In this document: piece by piece, positions 18,246 to 27,052 of the stretch
Layout of the letters: each line of letters starts with the position of its first letter
Numbering within the stretch: the first letter of the stretch is position 1
Source of the DNA: Torulaspora globosa
Taxonomy: Eukaryota; Ascomycota; Saccharomycetes; Saccharomycetales; Saccharomycetaceae
DNA length: 64,000 bases
NCBI RefSeq assembly: GCF_014133895.1
Contig: NC_050727.1
Coordinates: forward strand, 372,001-436,000
Reading direction: 5' to 3'
Notes under the pieces: model-generated
What the model was told of the DNA's origin: nothing
Database searches by the model: none
What the model saw: only the letters and a program-made list of their open reading frames with translations
Position numbers and translations under genes: made by a program

Positions 18246-19643
18246 CTACTTCGAATTTGGCGATGTGGTGTAGCTAACCGTCTTGTAATCGTCGGAGCTA
18301 GAGCCACTATCGCATGTTCTGGGCTGATACATTACAATACCGCCATTTTTCTCTAGGTCGTAGTTTTCGGTGTTAGTTCTACCAAAAGACAGTTGTGAAA
18401 GACCGTCTAGCGATGTACTGTCTTCTTCAGAGAGCTTTTGCGACAAGAAGGGGTTGAACCCGTCGGTACCTTCTTCAACATCTGAAGTTGTCGTCTTCTC
18501 AAACCCTATGCGGATTCCTCTCTTATTTCGACTCTTTTTGCTACTCTCATAAGGTGTTCTGTAGTCAACGACAAAATGTGCCTGCGACTGAGGACTGTCT
18601 GATGAGTAATTACCATCGCTCTTTTCCATAGACGAATCGGAGAAGAATTCATCCTTGTACTCGCTACTTGAGATCTTGCCCAACAGTTTGGCGATCTTGC
18701 GATCTTTGCTCTTCTCAATCAATCTCCCTAGAGCGTCCACAATGAAACCTAACTTAATCGAACGCAGGAAGTTGGCGTACATGTGGAGAGCGTCAGCTCC
18801 CAACCCAAAGATGAAAAAGACCAAGTACGACATCAGCACGTAAATCCAGACCGTGAGCAGTCTGCCACCTGCGTCGATCTTTGGTATCACATTCCAAAGT
18901 GCGCTCGAATGCGTCTCTTTGTAACTGTAGTGGCCATTGAAACTCTTGACGTCTTCGACAAGCGCATAAATCGACAGCGGGAACATCACCAAGATAATCA
19001 GGCAGCAGAAAATCAGCAACCTCGCAAACCTCGTCAGGTTCAATTTCGAGTTTGTGCAATGCAAAATGTCTTTGACATCCTTCCTCTTCCTATAGAAGAT
19101 GTAGAGAACCATGGACGCATACACCGCCGCAACCGTCGACGCCACGAAGGGCCACATAGTGTAAAGCACGGTGGTCACCCAAGTGGGCGACAACAGGTTC
19201 AAACACCCGTAGTACCTGGTCACACCGAATCGGTACATTTGGACCAAATACGAAAGTCCCATGATCACTACGGGCGGAACCAGGCACACCGCCAGGTCCC
19301 TGCCGATTTTGCGCCAGGAACCGGCTTCCGGCAGCACCGAATCTGCCTTCAGAACCGAGTGCAGGTTATTAACGATATTTCCCACCGCACAAGAAATACC
19401 AACGTTCGCTCCAACCTGCAGCTTCACCACTACATCGCACCATCCCTTCCCGCTCCACCTACTCGCAAAATCCTCGCCACTCCACACGCAAGCCGCGACA
19501 ATATACGACAAATTCATTACTATCAGCCAACTGATCAGAACTATGGCTGGCACATTTTTGTTCTGCGAGTGCCACGCTAGCGGCGGTACCAGCAACACAA
19601 AAGCTACAGTACAAAGCCCTATGACATTAGATTGGATACTCAT
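18246..19643 (-). CDS. STE3: Ste3, a-factor pheromone receptor (GPCR)
   Basis: This 465-residue seven-helix receptor (S. cerevisiae: 470 aa) of fungal class D2 is expressed in alpha cells. It binds farnesylated a-factor and signals through the Gpa1/Ste4/Ste18 G protein. The seven hydrophobic segments occupy about residues 1-295. The third cytosolic loop carries YRKRKDVKDIL and LTRFARLLIF, where the G protein couples. The remaining ~170-residue tail is Ser/Thr-rich and ends TTSPNSK; such tails carry endocytosis and desensitisation signals. It lies on chromosome XI in S. cerevisiae, yet here is between CPS1 and TOH1 (chromosome X genes). An alpha1/Mcm1-type element lies upstream. Confidence 0.96.
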   Translation of the reverse strand: MSIQSNVIGLCTVAFVLLVPPLAWHSQNKNVPAIVLISWLIVMNLSYIVAACVWSGEDFASRWSGKGWCDVVVKLQVGANVGISCAVGNIVNNLHSVLKADSVLPEAGSWRKIGRDLAVCLVPPVVIMGLSYLVQMYRFGVTRYYGCLNLLSPTWVTTVLYTMWPFVASTVAAVYASMVLYIFYRKRKDVKDILHCTNSKLNLTRFARLLIFCCLIILVMFPLSIYALVEDVKSFNGHYSYKETHSSALWNVIPKIDAGGRLLTVWIYVLMSYLVFFIFGLGADALHMYANFLRSIKLGFIVDALGRLIEKSKDRKIAKLLGKISSSEYKDEFFSDSSMEKSDGNYSSDSPQSQAHFVVDYRTPYESSKKSRNKRGIRIGFEKTTTSDVEEGTDGFNPFLSQKLSEEDSTSLDGLSQLSFGRTNTENYDLEKNGGIVMYQPRTCDSGSSSDDYKTVSYTTSPNSK

Positions 19644-20118
19644 CTGGCAGATTTAACATAGAGCTCTTTCCGGCCTCCACAACCAGCACGGTGCCCGCAC
19701 CCGTTCGGCCTTTTTTATAACCCTACCCCAAGCTCCCATCCGAAACAAACAGCTAGTACTCTCGCATCAACAGCAGCTACAACTCCACTCGCTACTGCCA
19801 TAACACATACCTCCAGCTCTTGGTTCTCCTCCAAGATGATACTTGTTTCCTGATCAGTGTCACAATGTATTGTCTGCCGCTGCGACAGCCGGCGAAATAG
19901 TGGCGCGCACTGGAAACCCCGTATAAGGAGCTGAAAACACAAGGTATGAAGATATATTCAACAGGATACCTCAAACAACTAGCTAGCTTTAAAGCGACAT
20001 TGGCAATCTGAAGTGGAAACCTGCTTCAAAGGTGTCGGATAGTGTCTGCAATGCGTGTAACAGGCCTCCTGAGGGTCGTACGTATGTTTATAGATCTTGC
20101 CGAGAGCTGGGATTGGCA
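19644..20118. other. STE3 upstream region (TOH1-STE3 spacer)
   Basis: This 475-bp spacer lies between the TOH1 stop and the STE3 start. It contains a TATA-like TATAAAA (minus strand, about 19713-19719) roughly 70 bp upstream of STE3, and an alpha-specific element at about 19846-19867. Nothing else is recognised. Confidence 0.55.
19846..19867 (+). promoter_or_regulatory. Candidate alpha1/Mcm1 (PQ) element of STE3
   Basis: TTTCCTGATCAGT at 19846-19858 matches the degenerate Mcm1 P' box of alpha-specific genes (TTTCCTAATTAGT) except for two transitions. It is followed by CACAATG at 19861-19867, resembling the alpha1 Q box (TCAATGACAG) at about the canonical spacing. It lies about 200 bp upstream of STE3. 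The site was found by eye; binding is inferred. Confidence 0.55.
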
Positions 20119-21306
20119 TTAGATGACGAAGACCTGCGCCAGGGCTGTGACTGCCGTGAAGAGATAGTACCACAGGCCGTTGGCGGAGGTTGTGAGGGAG
20201 AAGCCGGAGGACTTGGACGTGGTTGACGGAGCGGTGGCAGAGATCGACATGAGTTTGCTCGAGTAGGTCTCGTTGGAGGGGATGGCGGACAGGATCGAGT
20301 GGATGTCGTTGTAGGAGAGGGAGGAGTCGAATTTGGTAGCGTTGGAGAGGAAGGTGATGACGTTGCCAGTGGAATCGAAGATCGCACCGCCTCTCATGGC
20401 GTTTCTTGTGTCTCTTGGGATGTAGCCGTAGGACTGGATGCCGGTGCCCAGATACTCGATGCCCTGGAAGGTGTGGAAGGTTGAGTAGAAGTGGTCGCGC
20501 TCGGTGCCGTTCATAGCTTCGAAGATGTCGAACTCGCCGCAACCGCTGGCCCAGCAGGAACAGTTTGGGTTGGTCGGGTACTGGGCGGTCCTCGGGATGT
20601 GGTCGTTCAGAAGCCAGATCGCTGGCAAGTCGTAGAACTCGATGGAACTGCTGTTGGACTGCGTCTCCCTCGGCATCTCAAAGTCGAACAGGAACATCTT
20701 CGTTACACCGCCAAACCCGTAGTACGCGGGGATCCCCTGGCGGTAGTAGCCGCAGCCCTTGCCTACGCCAGACTTGGGACACGACACGTTGGAGAAGATG
20801 ATGAACTCTTCATCGGACGAGATATAGTTGTTGTCCTGCAGCAGCGTCGCAGAGGACGCCTTCGAGGTACCGTCGGACCCGGCGTACGTCAGCGCCTTGC
20901 CCAGACATTTCGAACTGTCGCCAGCAGCAGTCAGGAAGGTGACGTTCTCACCGACCTGTGCCGAAGCGTTGTAGTACGCACGACGGGTGAAGTCGCTGGA
21001 GGAAGCAGAGCTGCTCACATCAAAGGAGGGCGAATCGTAGTAGGCGAATTGGTGCAGCTTAAGAGGACCACGGAAATGGACCGAAAGATACGAAGACACG
21101 GGCGCATTGGTCCCGGAAAACCACTGCGGATCTCCCACCTCGCAGGAGCAGTCGTCAGCGTCGATGTTGGAAAACTTCTTCACCGGAGTGTACGTCCCGG
21201 CGAACCCAACGTTAGAGAACGCTATCTGGTCATACGCACTCACTTCCGCCCTGGCCACCTGCAGACACGCCAGAAACACACAGATCAAACGCACGGCAGC
21301 ATTCAT
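20119..21306 (-). CDS. TOH1: Toh1, GPI-anchored cell-wall protein (TOS1/DUF2401-DUF2403 family)
   Basis: This 395-residue protein (S. cerevisiae YJL171C: 396 aa) has a signal peptide at about 1-20. The N-terminal Cys-rich module begins around YDQIAFSNVGFAGTY with DCSC. The larger beta-rich domain contains MFLFDFEMPRET, DLPAIWLLNDHIPRTAQY and CSCWASGCGEFDIFEAM, which resembles a glycosidase-like Glu-Asp-Glu cluster. A Ser/Thr linker and a C-terminal hydrophobic tail (about 375-395) give a GPI-attachment signal. Many NxS/T sites are present. A wall-associated role is inferred; enzymatic activity of this family is not settled. It lies between STE3 and ASG7. Confidence 0.92.
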   Translation of the reverse strand: MNAAVRLICVFLACLQVARAEVSAYDQIAFSNVGFAGTYTPVKKFSNIDADDCSCEVGDPQWFSGTNAPVSSYLSVHFRGPLKLHQFAYYDSPSFDVSSSASSSDFTRRAYYNASAQVGENVTFLTAAGDSSKCLGKALTYAGSDGTSKASSATLLQDNNYISSDEEFIIFSNVSCPKSGVGKGCGYYRQGIPAYYGFGGVTKMFLFDFEMPRETQSNSSSIEFYDLPAIWLLNDHIPRTAQYPTNPNCSCWASGCGEFDIFEAMNGTERDHFYSTFHTFQGIEYLGTGIQSYGYIPRDTRNAMRGGAIFDSTGNVITFLSNATKFDSSLSYNDIHSILSAIPSNETYSSKLMSISATAPSTTSKSSGFSLTTSANGLWYYLFTAVTALAQVFVI

Positions 21307-21650
21307 CTTACTTCGAGTTGGCCTCTGGAATGAATATTTGCAAATTGCAGCTCAAAGAGCCAAGAAATTCGAAAAATACAGAGATTGGTCAAGACCAAGC
21401 TATTTTAACTGCACATCAGGAGCACCACAGCACAGCCAGCATTCTCCCACGGCAGATCCGACGCTCTATTATTATCGCTCCTCGAGATGCTCTCTGTTCC
21501 TACCAACAAAATATCTCAGGAATAGGCAGTCGGGAAAGTCTTGGCATGACGAAAATCGCCCTGCACAGAGAAACCTGCGCACGGCCAGGAGATGCTGTAT
21601 GTCGCGAAACTCAACCTCGAGAACGTCGGAACGACGCTGTCGTCGAGAGC

Positions 21651-22193
21651 CTAGTTGGTGTAGCCTGTGTCGTACGCCATCACCAGCAGGAGTATCGTGA
21701 CGGAGTACGCCACGACTGCCAGGACCGTCCACATGGTCCACTTTCTGTAGTAGGCTCTTTTCGCTTCGTGCGAGTCCAGTATTTGGGACGCTGCTTGCTT
21801 GAGAAACAGCTTTCTGTGGTATTGCAGGCCGTGTGGGGGAGACGCTGGGTCCGCGAATGTGACAGTGGTTTCGTTGACTCGGTCAATTTCCGCTGCGACA
21901 TCGTTGCTTATTTCGAGATGGGTCTTGTCGATTTTTGTCTCGACTTCGTAGACAGTAGGTAGTTCTTCTGGCGGGATCTCGGCGTGTGTGGGCTCGTAGT
22001 CGAGATGCCACTGGGTGTAGACGTAGATCAGAATGTTCCCGATCCAGAGGAATGGTAGAAAGAAACCGCCAGCAAGCCATCGGGGTACCAAGCTTTCGTA
22101 GCGGGCGCCTGCCTGGCAGGATGGACACTCGCAGGCGTACCATTGGGCCTCTTCTTCGACAAATGAGTTCAAGTTTTTCGGTTTGCTGGCCAT
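21651..22193 (-). CDS. ASG7: Asg7, a-specific regulator of pheromone signalling
   Basis: This 180-residue protein (S. cerevisiae Asg7: 209 aa) has two hydrophobic segments, about 41-60 (RWLAGGFFLPFLWIGNILIY) and 154-173 near the C-terminus, and a Cys motif CECPSC before the first. In S. cerevisiae ASG7 is transcribed only in a cells. In zygotes its product works with Ste3 to relocate the G-beta subunit and shut off pheromone signalling. The ATG at 22193 (MASKPKNLN) is the first in frame; an upstream TTG extends the frame but is not credible. The assignment rests on gene order TOH1-ASG7-SET2 plus topology and length. Confidence 0.85.
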   Translation of the reverse strand: MASKPKNLNSFVEEEAQWYACECPSCQAGARYESLVPRWLAGGFFLPFLWIGNILIYVYTQWHLDYEPTHAEIPPEELPTVYEVETKIDKTHLEISNDVAAEIDRVNETTVTFADPASPPHGLQYHRKLFLKQAASQILDSHEAKRAYYRKWTMWTVLAVVAYSVTILLLVMAYDTGYTN

Positions 22194-22478
22194 ACCTACT
22201 GTCTTCAATTTGTGACGCTGCAGCCGGCCTACAAAACATAAAAAATACAATGGTTACATGACAGTACGAATGAGCTAAAGCGCTGGCTTTTATACAAGTG
22301 CAGTATTCAATTCAAGCATTGCAACGCCGGTGAAGGGCGTCTAAGAAGTACGATCGCTGGCTGAATGTGTCAGTATTTGCTATGCATTTTCCGCTTTCGG
22401 CGATGACAATTTTGAACTGGCGCGACATGTTCAGTTACATGAATTATGGGTTCACAGCTTCTGAAACGCTGGAGTATG

Positions 22479-24527
22479 TTACTGCTTGTGGTTTCGAAGA
22501 TCTTTCTTCCTCTTCTGCAAAAACTTCTCCATATATGACTGAGTGAATTGCTTCACTTTGAGGCGCTTCTCTTTCGTTGGCTCCTTAGGAGGTGATTTGG
22601 TCAAGTCTTTCTTGAGTTCTTTCGCTGTCAGAATCTTGACTATGTCCCTGGCGCACAGCTTGGCGTGATCATGAGATAAGTCATTTTCATGCTCGTACTT
22701 CCTTAGCAGGTTTGGGACAAATGAGGCGAAAAACTTGTTCCATTTGTGCTCCAAGTGATTTGTTTGAGAAAGCTTTTTCTTCTTCAGCTTTCTTTCTTCT
22801 CTCTCTTTCTCCTCTTTGATCTGAGCCTCTTTCTCGAGTTCCCTCTGCTTATTGGCTTCTTCGATAATTCTCAGAAGATCGTTTCTCTTTTGGTTTTCCA
22901 GCTCCATCTTGCCTTTCAAGGCGCGCATTTCCTCCTTCTTTGCCTGCTCAATGGCTTCCATCTCCATCTCTAGTCGTTTCTGCTTGTTCTTTTCGTATTC
23001 TTCGTTATCCAGTCTGGGCCGCTTGGTCCCGTTAGTGCCGTTTCTCCTGGAGGCGCTATCTTTTGCTGAGTAGGGTTTCGAATTAAACGTTTTCGAAGAG
23101 CCCGTTGGTGGGTTATGCAGCTTTGTTTTTTGTTGAGCGTTATAATACATGGGTTTACCATTTTCGTGAACGATTTCCCATCCTGGTGGTAATCTGATCC
23201 GTCGTAAGTCAACCATTCTATTCGATGCTTCCCTTATGTCTTTCTTATCTATTCTTTTGTAGGTCTCAAACTCGGCCCATTTGGCCAGTAACTCGTCGCA
23301 GTCTTCTGCCAATCCTTTTTGCTTTTCCTTCAAATATGAGACCTGTTGATCGATCTGGGACGCAGTAATACCATTCTTAGTTGTCTTGGGTAACTTCAAC
23401 AGGAAGCTAACAATCTTTTGGCCCATCTCCAAATCGTCCTCGAAGATCTGAAGCAGTTTTGCCAGGCACGTATATCCATGCAGCTTGATGACCTGGTGGT
23501 GCAAAGACTCATCCTCTATCTCGTATAGTCTGTTAAATAGCTTCTGTGCAATTAGTCTATCATCTGCCTGCAACAGAACACTCATAACTTTTGTCACATC
23601 TTGGGGATTCTCGCAACCTGACGGATGCAGTGATTCCACAAATTCGATGTTGAAATTATTTCCTTCAGCCTTCTCAATCTTGAGCCCTTGGCTCTTTTTC
23701 ATCTTGATCCATTTCTTCTCAGCCGAGCTACTCACAGCTAGTGCATCTGCAATATTCTGCGGCAAAAGAGATGCGGCATCGGTCTGAGTCTTGCCACCCA
23801 AAAAGCCTATACAATTAGGCTCTTCACAGTAGCATTTCTGTGCTGTTGCGCCGTACCTATCGACATTGTAATCGAAAGTGATTTCTTCCCCTCTGGAGAT
23901 TTTCCTCTTGGCGAATATTCCCATCCTTAGTTTCCCTGCGACCACCCATTTATTCACATAGGCGTTTGGATTACAGGAATGATTACAGAACCGAGCTAGT
24001 GAGCCCTTCAGCGTAGCGTCAATAAATTCACCGTTTTGCAACATCATGAAATAGAAATGCTTGTAGTTCCTCTCATCATATTCAACAAGTCTCTCACGAA
24101 ATTCCTCCTCCGCTATCACTTCACCTTTATACTCATATATGAACTGATTTTCTTCGATGTCGCTTTCTGCTCGCACACCATACCCTTTCAGCTTCGTTTG
24201 AAATACGGCGATATCTGCATACTGTTTCTTCTGAAACCTTTGATTCTGACAGTCATCCCCGCAAGAGCCACATAGTCCATTAACACACTCAATAAGCGTT
24301 AGACGATTGATACAGTCTGAGTTTTCGTCACACGCATGATTGAATCCCTCAGAAAAGTCTTCAAAACAATCACATTCCATGAATTCATTGTTTTTCGCAC
24401 TACCAAGGCGCTTTAGAGCGTAAGAGCATTCCTCTAAGTTTTCAAAAGTGGCCAAAGCTTCTTGCGTCTTATCCTCATAAGCATCGAACTTCTTCGTAGC
24501 CACCGGGGAAGGGGACCTCGATGACAT
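22479..24527 (-). CDS. SET2: Set2, histone H3 lysine-36 methyltransferase
   Basis: This 682-residue protein (S. cerevisiae: 733 aa) methylates H3K36 during RNA polymerase II elongation. Domains run in order: AWS zinc-binding (about 50-100, ECDCFEDF...CGDDCQNQ), SET (about 102-225, with [10 protein letters not shown] at 179-188 and FDYN at 218-221), and post-SET ([13 protein letters not shown] at 232-244). A central autoinhibitory region is followed by a WW-like domain (about 446-475, LPPGW), a Lys/Glu-rich coiled coil (about 515-585) and a C-terminal SRI domain that binds the phosphorylated polymerase tail. All catalytic motifs are intact. The first ATG is used. Confidence 0.97.
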   Translation of the reverse strand: MSSRSPSPVATKKFDAYEDKTQEALATFENLEECSYALKRLGSAKNNEFMECDCFEDFSEGFNHACDENSDCINRLTLIECVNGLCGSCGDDCQNQRFQKKQYADIAVFQTKLKGYGVRAESDIEENQFIYEYKGEVIAEEEFRERLVEYDERNYKHFYFMMLQNGEFIDATLKGSLARFCNHSCNPNAYVNKWVVAGKLRMGIFAKRKISRGEEITFDYNVDRYGATAQKCYCEEPNCIGFLGGKTQTDAASLLPQNIADALAVSSSAEKKWIKMKKSQGLKIEKAEGNNFNIEFVESLHPSGCENPQDVTKVMSVLLQADDRLIAQKLFNRLYEIEDESLHHQVIKLHGYTCLAKLLQIFEDDLEMGQKIVSFLLKLPKTTKNGITASQIDQQVSYLKEKQKGLAEDCDELLAKWAEFETYKRIDKKDIREASNRMVDLRRIRLPPGWEIVHENGKPMYYNAQQKTKLHNPPTGSSKTFNSKPYSAKDSASRRNGTNGTKRPRLDNEEYEKNKQKRLEMEMEAIEQAKKEEMRALKGKMELENQKRNDLLRIIEEANKQRELEKEAQIKEEKEREERKLKKKKLSQTNHLEHKWNKFFASFVPNLLRKYEHENDLSHDHAKLCARDIVKILTAKELKKDLTKSPPKEPTKEKRLKVKQFTQSYMEKFLQKRKKDLRNHKQ

Positions 24528-24724
24528 TTCCTAATCTCTGCGTCACAAAGTAACGGCGGAAGCTCTTGGATCGATACTAGCAGGGACTTGCGGAAGTTAG
24601 CGGCCTTCACTTCAAACCTACATACTTTTCCAAACTGTAAAAGGCGATGGAGACACACACTCTTATAGCGCCTCCTCGTAGATTGTGATGATAATACCGA
24701 ATATACTCATCATCATTAAAATGC

Positions 24725-27052
24725 CTAGATTCTGTTAGCTCTATTCAACGTTTTGATATCTTGGTAGCTCAAAAGGGATTGGTATATCTTGAACAACTCT
24801 TCTTCTCTCTGGGAAGCAGTGAGAGTTGTGTCTTCATACAGGCTCATCGCTTTCTTAATGCTCATGTTGACAAACGCTATGCAATTAGCCATTCTTGTCG
24901 AAATGTTTCCGCACTTGCCGTTATTGAATATCTTCTTCGTCTTTTGTATTATAGAATGGTGAGAGCCAGTCGCCAGGGTTTCCTCGTTACGCATTATACT
25001 GACTTCTTTGATTGCACGAGACCTCAGCGATACAAGCAGAGTTCTGGTACTCCTCCCAAGTTGCAAGCCCTTCCTCATTGCCTGCACAACCTTTGATTCC
25101 GAGTCTGGCCCGACTGGGAAAGCCTGAAGTTGAAACCAGTAGTTGAAATTCGCCAGGTAAGTGGTGTACTTAGGTAAGAGTTCCATGGGCCTCTGCCGAT
25201 GACAGGTACCGTAATCGACGTCGATCTGCGCAAATGCAGCGTGCCGCGAGTCACCAGGAATTATTTCACACTCCCCTTCGCTCAAAGCTTTCTTTTCGTT
25301 GGGCTTGCAGATCGCGTTGAAGGCCTTTTCTATAAGATCGTCCTGGCAGAGTCTTTGGCAATCTCTCGGTATATTGAGTTCGCCCAGAGGTGCACCACTG
25401 AGACAGCGTTTGGCGACAGGATGCAGGTTTTGACCGGGTTCGGGACGAGGAGAATCTGAACCATTGAACCAGGGATATTCGTCAAGTTCACTAATTGAAG
25501 GCGATGGCTGAGGTGTTACTCCGGTTCCCCTAGCAAAAAACTGGTGCAAAGAAGTGCCACTGTTAGTTTTGTGCAAACTTGAGGCACCATTTGTATTGCT
25601 AATCTTATCCCATTGTTCAGGAGTCTTATTGCTGGGGCTATTGAGCGTGGCTTGAGACCCGTTACTTCTCTTTGTAAACCAAGAACCGTATGATAAACCA
25701 TGCTGACTTGACAAAGAAGACGAAAGGCATTGGATCGAGTTGCTAGCGCTCTTCAAAGAAGAAGGTTGTATAACATACGCCAGCGATTCATCTGACGATA
25801 GCGAAACTTTGCTACTTAAAGAGTTTTCTCGAGGTATTTCCCAGGCATTTCCAGCACAAAGATACTTGGAAAGGTCTGTGTTCGACTTCTCCAGAACACT
25901 AGCATCTCTTCTAGGATTGTCCTTTCTTGCTTGTTCAGGCTGGTCGCTCAGAGGTTTTATTCTCGACTCTATCTCTATTTGGCCCGCAATACGTGGTTTC
26001 AACAGGCCAGACACGATGAATATCAACTTGTTTGCGACCACCATGTTGCCAGACATTATGACGATCCTTGTGTTGTCTTGAGCAGCAGTCGGATCTTGAA
26101 AATCACATATTATTTTTGCCAAGAGCGCCGGGAGGAAGTTCAAACGTGGTCCATCTTTTATCTCTATCCAGTTGAAAATATCTCTGAACCACGTTTCGAC
26201 AAATGACGGGCAACTTTCGGGGCACAGAAACAATCTAGGTATCTCCGATGTTGATCTCAAACAAGGGATCAACCGCGTCTGCAAAAGGTTTATTATATTA
26301 TCGCATTCTTTTGGATAAGCTGACTCAAAATCAGGCGGCAGATATCCGCTACATGGGCTCGACACTGAATGTCGGATGCCCTTTATAGTTGTCAACACAT
26401 AAGCTTGACACTGGTCGAACCAGTACGACACATCATCCCAGACCTCGGATATAACTTGCAACAATATATTCGGCACACACAAAGAAACTGCTAGTCTATT
26501 CTTGTTGATAGAGCTGAAGAAGAAAATCCTTGTAATCATGACAGAGTCCGAATTAGGAATTGTTCTGAATTTGTTCCCTTGGGATGCGTCCGTTGATCTC
26601 ACAGGTGACCCAAAGATATACTCCTTCAGTTCATTGGGCCGAATTTGGTCCATGCTAGAACTCTCTGCCGTGGAATAATCAAAAACGACATTGTAGTTGT
26701 CCCTGTGTGTCATATGACCGGTCTCTTCCGCAATCAGCACTCTGAAGACATACGAAGAGAAGACATCCGACTGAAAGGAAGCACTGTAGGGAATATTCTT
26801 ACTACCAAACAGCTTATACTTCAAATCATCGGACACATGATCCAACATCGGCGGCGCGCTACTCGGACAGGGCAGCAGAGATCCGAAGTGATCATCGTAA
26901 CACGGTGAGACAGGCCTCTTAGAAATGCTACTCGGTTCCGGCGTAAAAGACGTGATAGTGCTGTTTGAATGCATTGACGAACTGAAATTCTCATCGATCA
27001 ACGAAAACCCGCCATGGTGGGACGATCCCTTGCGAAGTAGATTACCTAGCAT
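24725..27052 (-). CDS. LST4: Lst4, FNIP-like DENN protein (Lst7 partner, TORC1 signalling)
   Basis: This 775-residue protein (S. cerevisiae Lst4: 828 aa) is placed by gene order (between STE3 and ZRT3 in the chromosome XI series). The Lst4-Lst7 complex, the yeast folliculin/FNIP counterpart, acts as a GAP for Gtr2 at the vacuole and promotes Gap1 trafficking. The N-terminal ~320 residues contain the longin-like blocks (YVFRVLIAEETGH, IFFFSSINKNRLAVSLCVPNILLQVISEVW). A long Ser-rich disordered middle (about 380-570) is followed by a C-terminal DENN region with NYWFQLQAFPVGPDSE and TRLMANC-like helices. The first ATG is used. Identity is good by context but moderate by sequence. Confidence 0.85.
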   Translation of the reverse strand: MLGNLLRKGSSHHGGFSLIDENFSSSMHSNSTITSFTPEPSSISKRPVSPCYDDHFGSLLPCPSSAPPMLDHVSDDLKYKLFGSKNIPYSASFQSDVFSSYVFRVLIAEETGHMTHRDNYNVVFDYSTAESSSMDQIRPNELKEYIFGSPVRSTDASQGNKFRTIPNSDSVMITRIFFFSSINKNRLAVSLCVPNILLQVISEVWDDVSYWFDQCQAYVLTTIKGIRHSVSSPCSGYLPPDFESAYPKECDNIINLLQTRLIPCLRSTSEIPRLFLCPESCPSFVETWFRDIFNWIEIKDGPRLNFLPALLAKIICDFQDPTAAQDNTRIVIMSGNMVVANKLIFIVSGLLKPRIAGQIEIESRIKPLSDQPEQARKDNPRRDASVLEKSNTDLSKYLCAGNAWEIPRENSLSSKVSLSSDESLAYVIQPSSLKSASNSIQCLSSSLSSQHGLSYGSWFTKRSNGSQATLNSPSNKTPEQWDKISNTNGASSLHKTNSGTSLHQFFARGTGVTPQPSPSISELDEYPWFNGSDSPRPEPGQNLHPVAKRCLSGAPLGELNIPRDCQRLCQDDLIEKAFNAICKPNEKKALSEGECEIIPGDSRHAAFAQIDVDYGTCHRQRPMELLPKYTTYLANFNYWFQLQAFPVGPDSESKVVQAMRKGLQLGRSTRTLLVSLRSRAIKEVSIMRNEETLATGSHHSIIQKTKKIFNNGKCGNISTRMANCIAFVNMSIKKAMSLYEDTTLTASQREEELFKIYQSLLSYQDIKTLNRANRI

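Noticed and set aside
18783..19580. 265-codon frame on the plus strand across STE3
   Set aside because: Antisense shadow of STE3, rich in Arg/His/Gln with no domain.
20491..21333. 280-codon frame on the plus strand across TOH1
   Set aside because: It lies antisense to a clearly recognisable gene, has low-complexity Arg/Val/Gly composition and no known domain; it follows from the GC-rich codons of TOH1.
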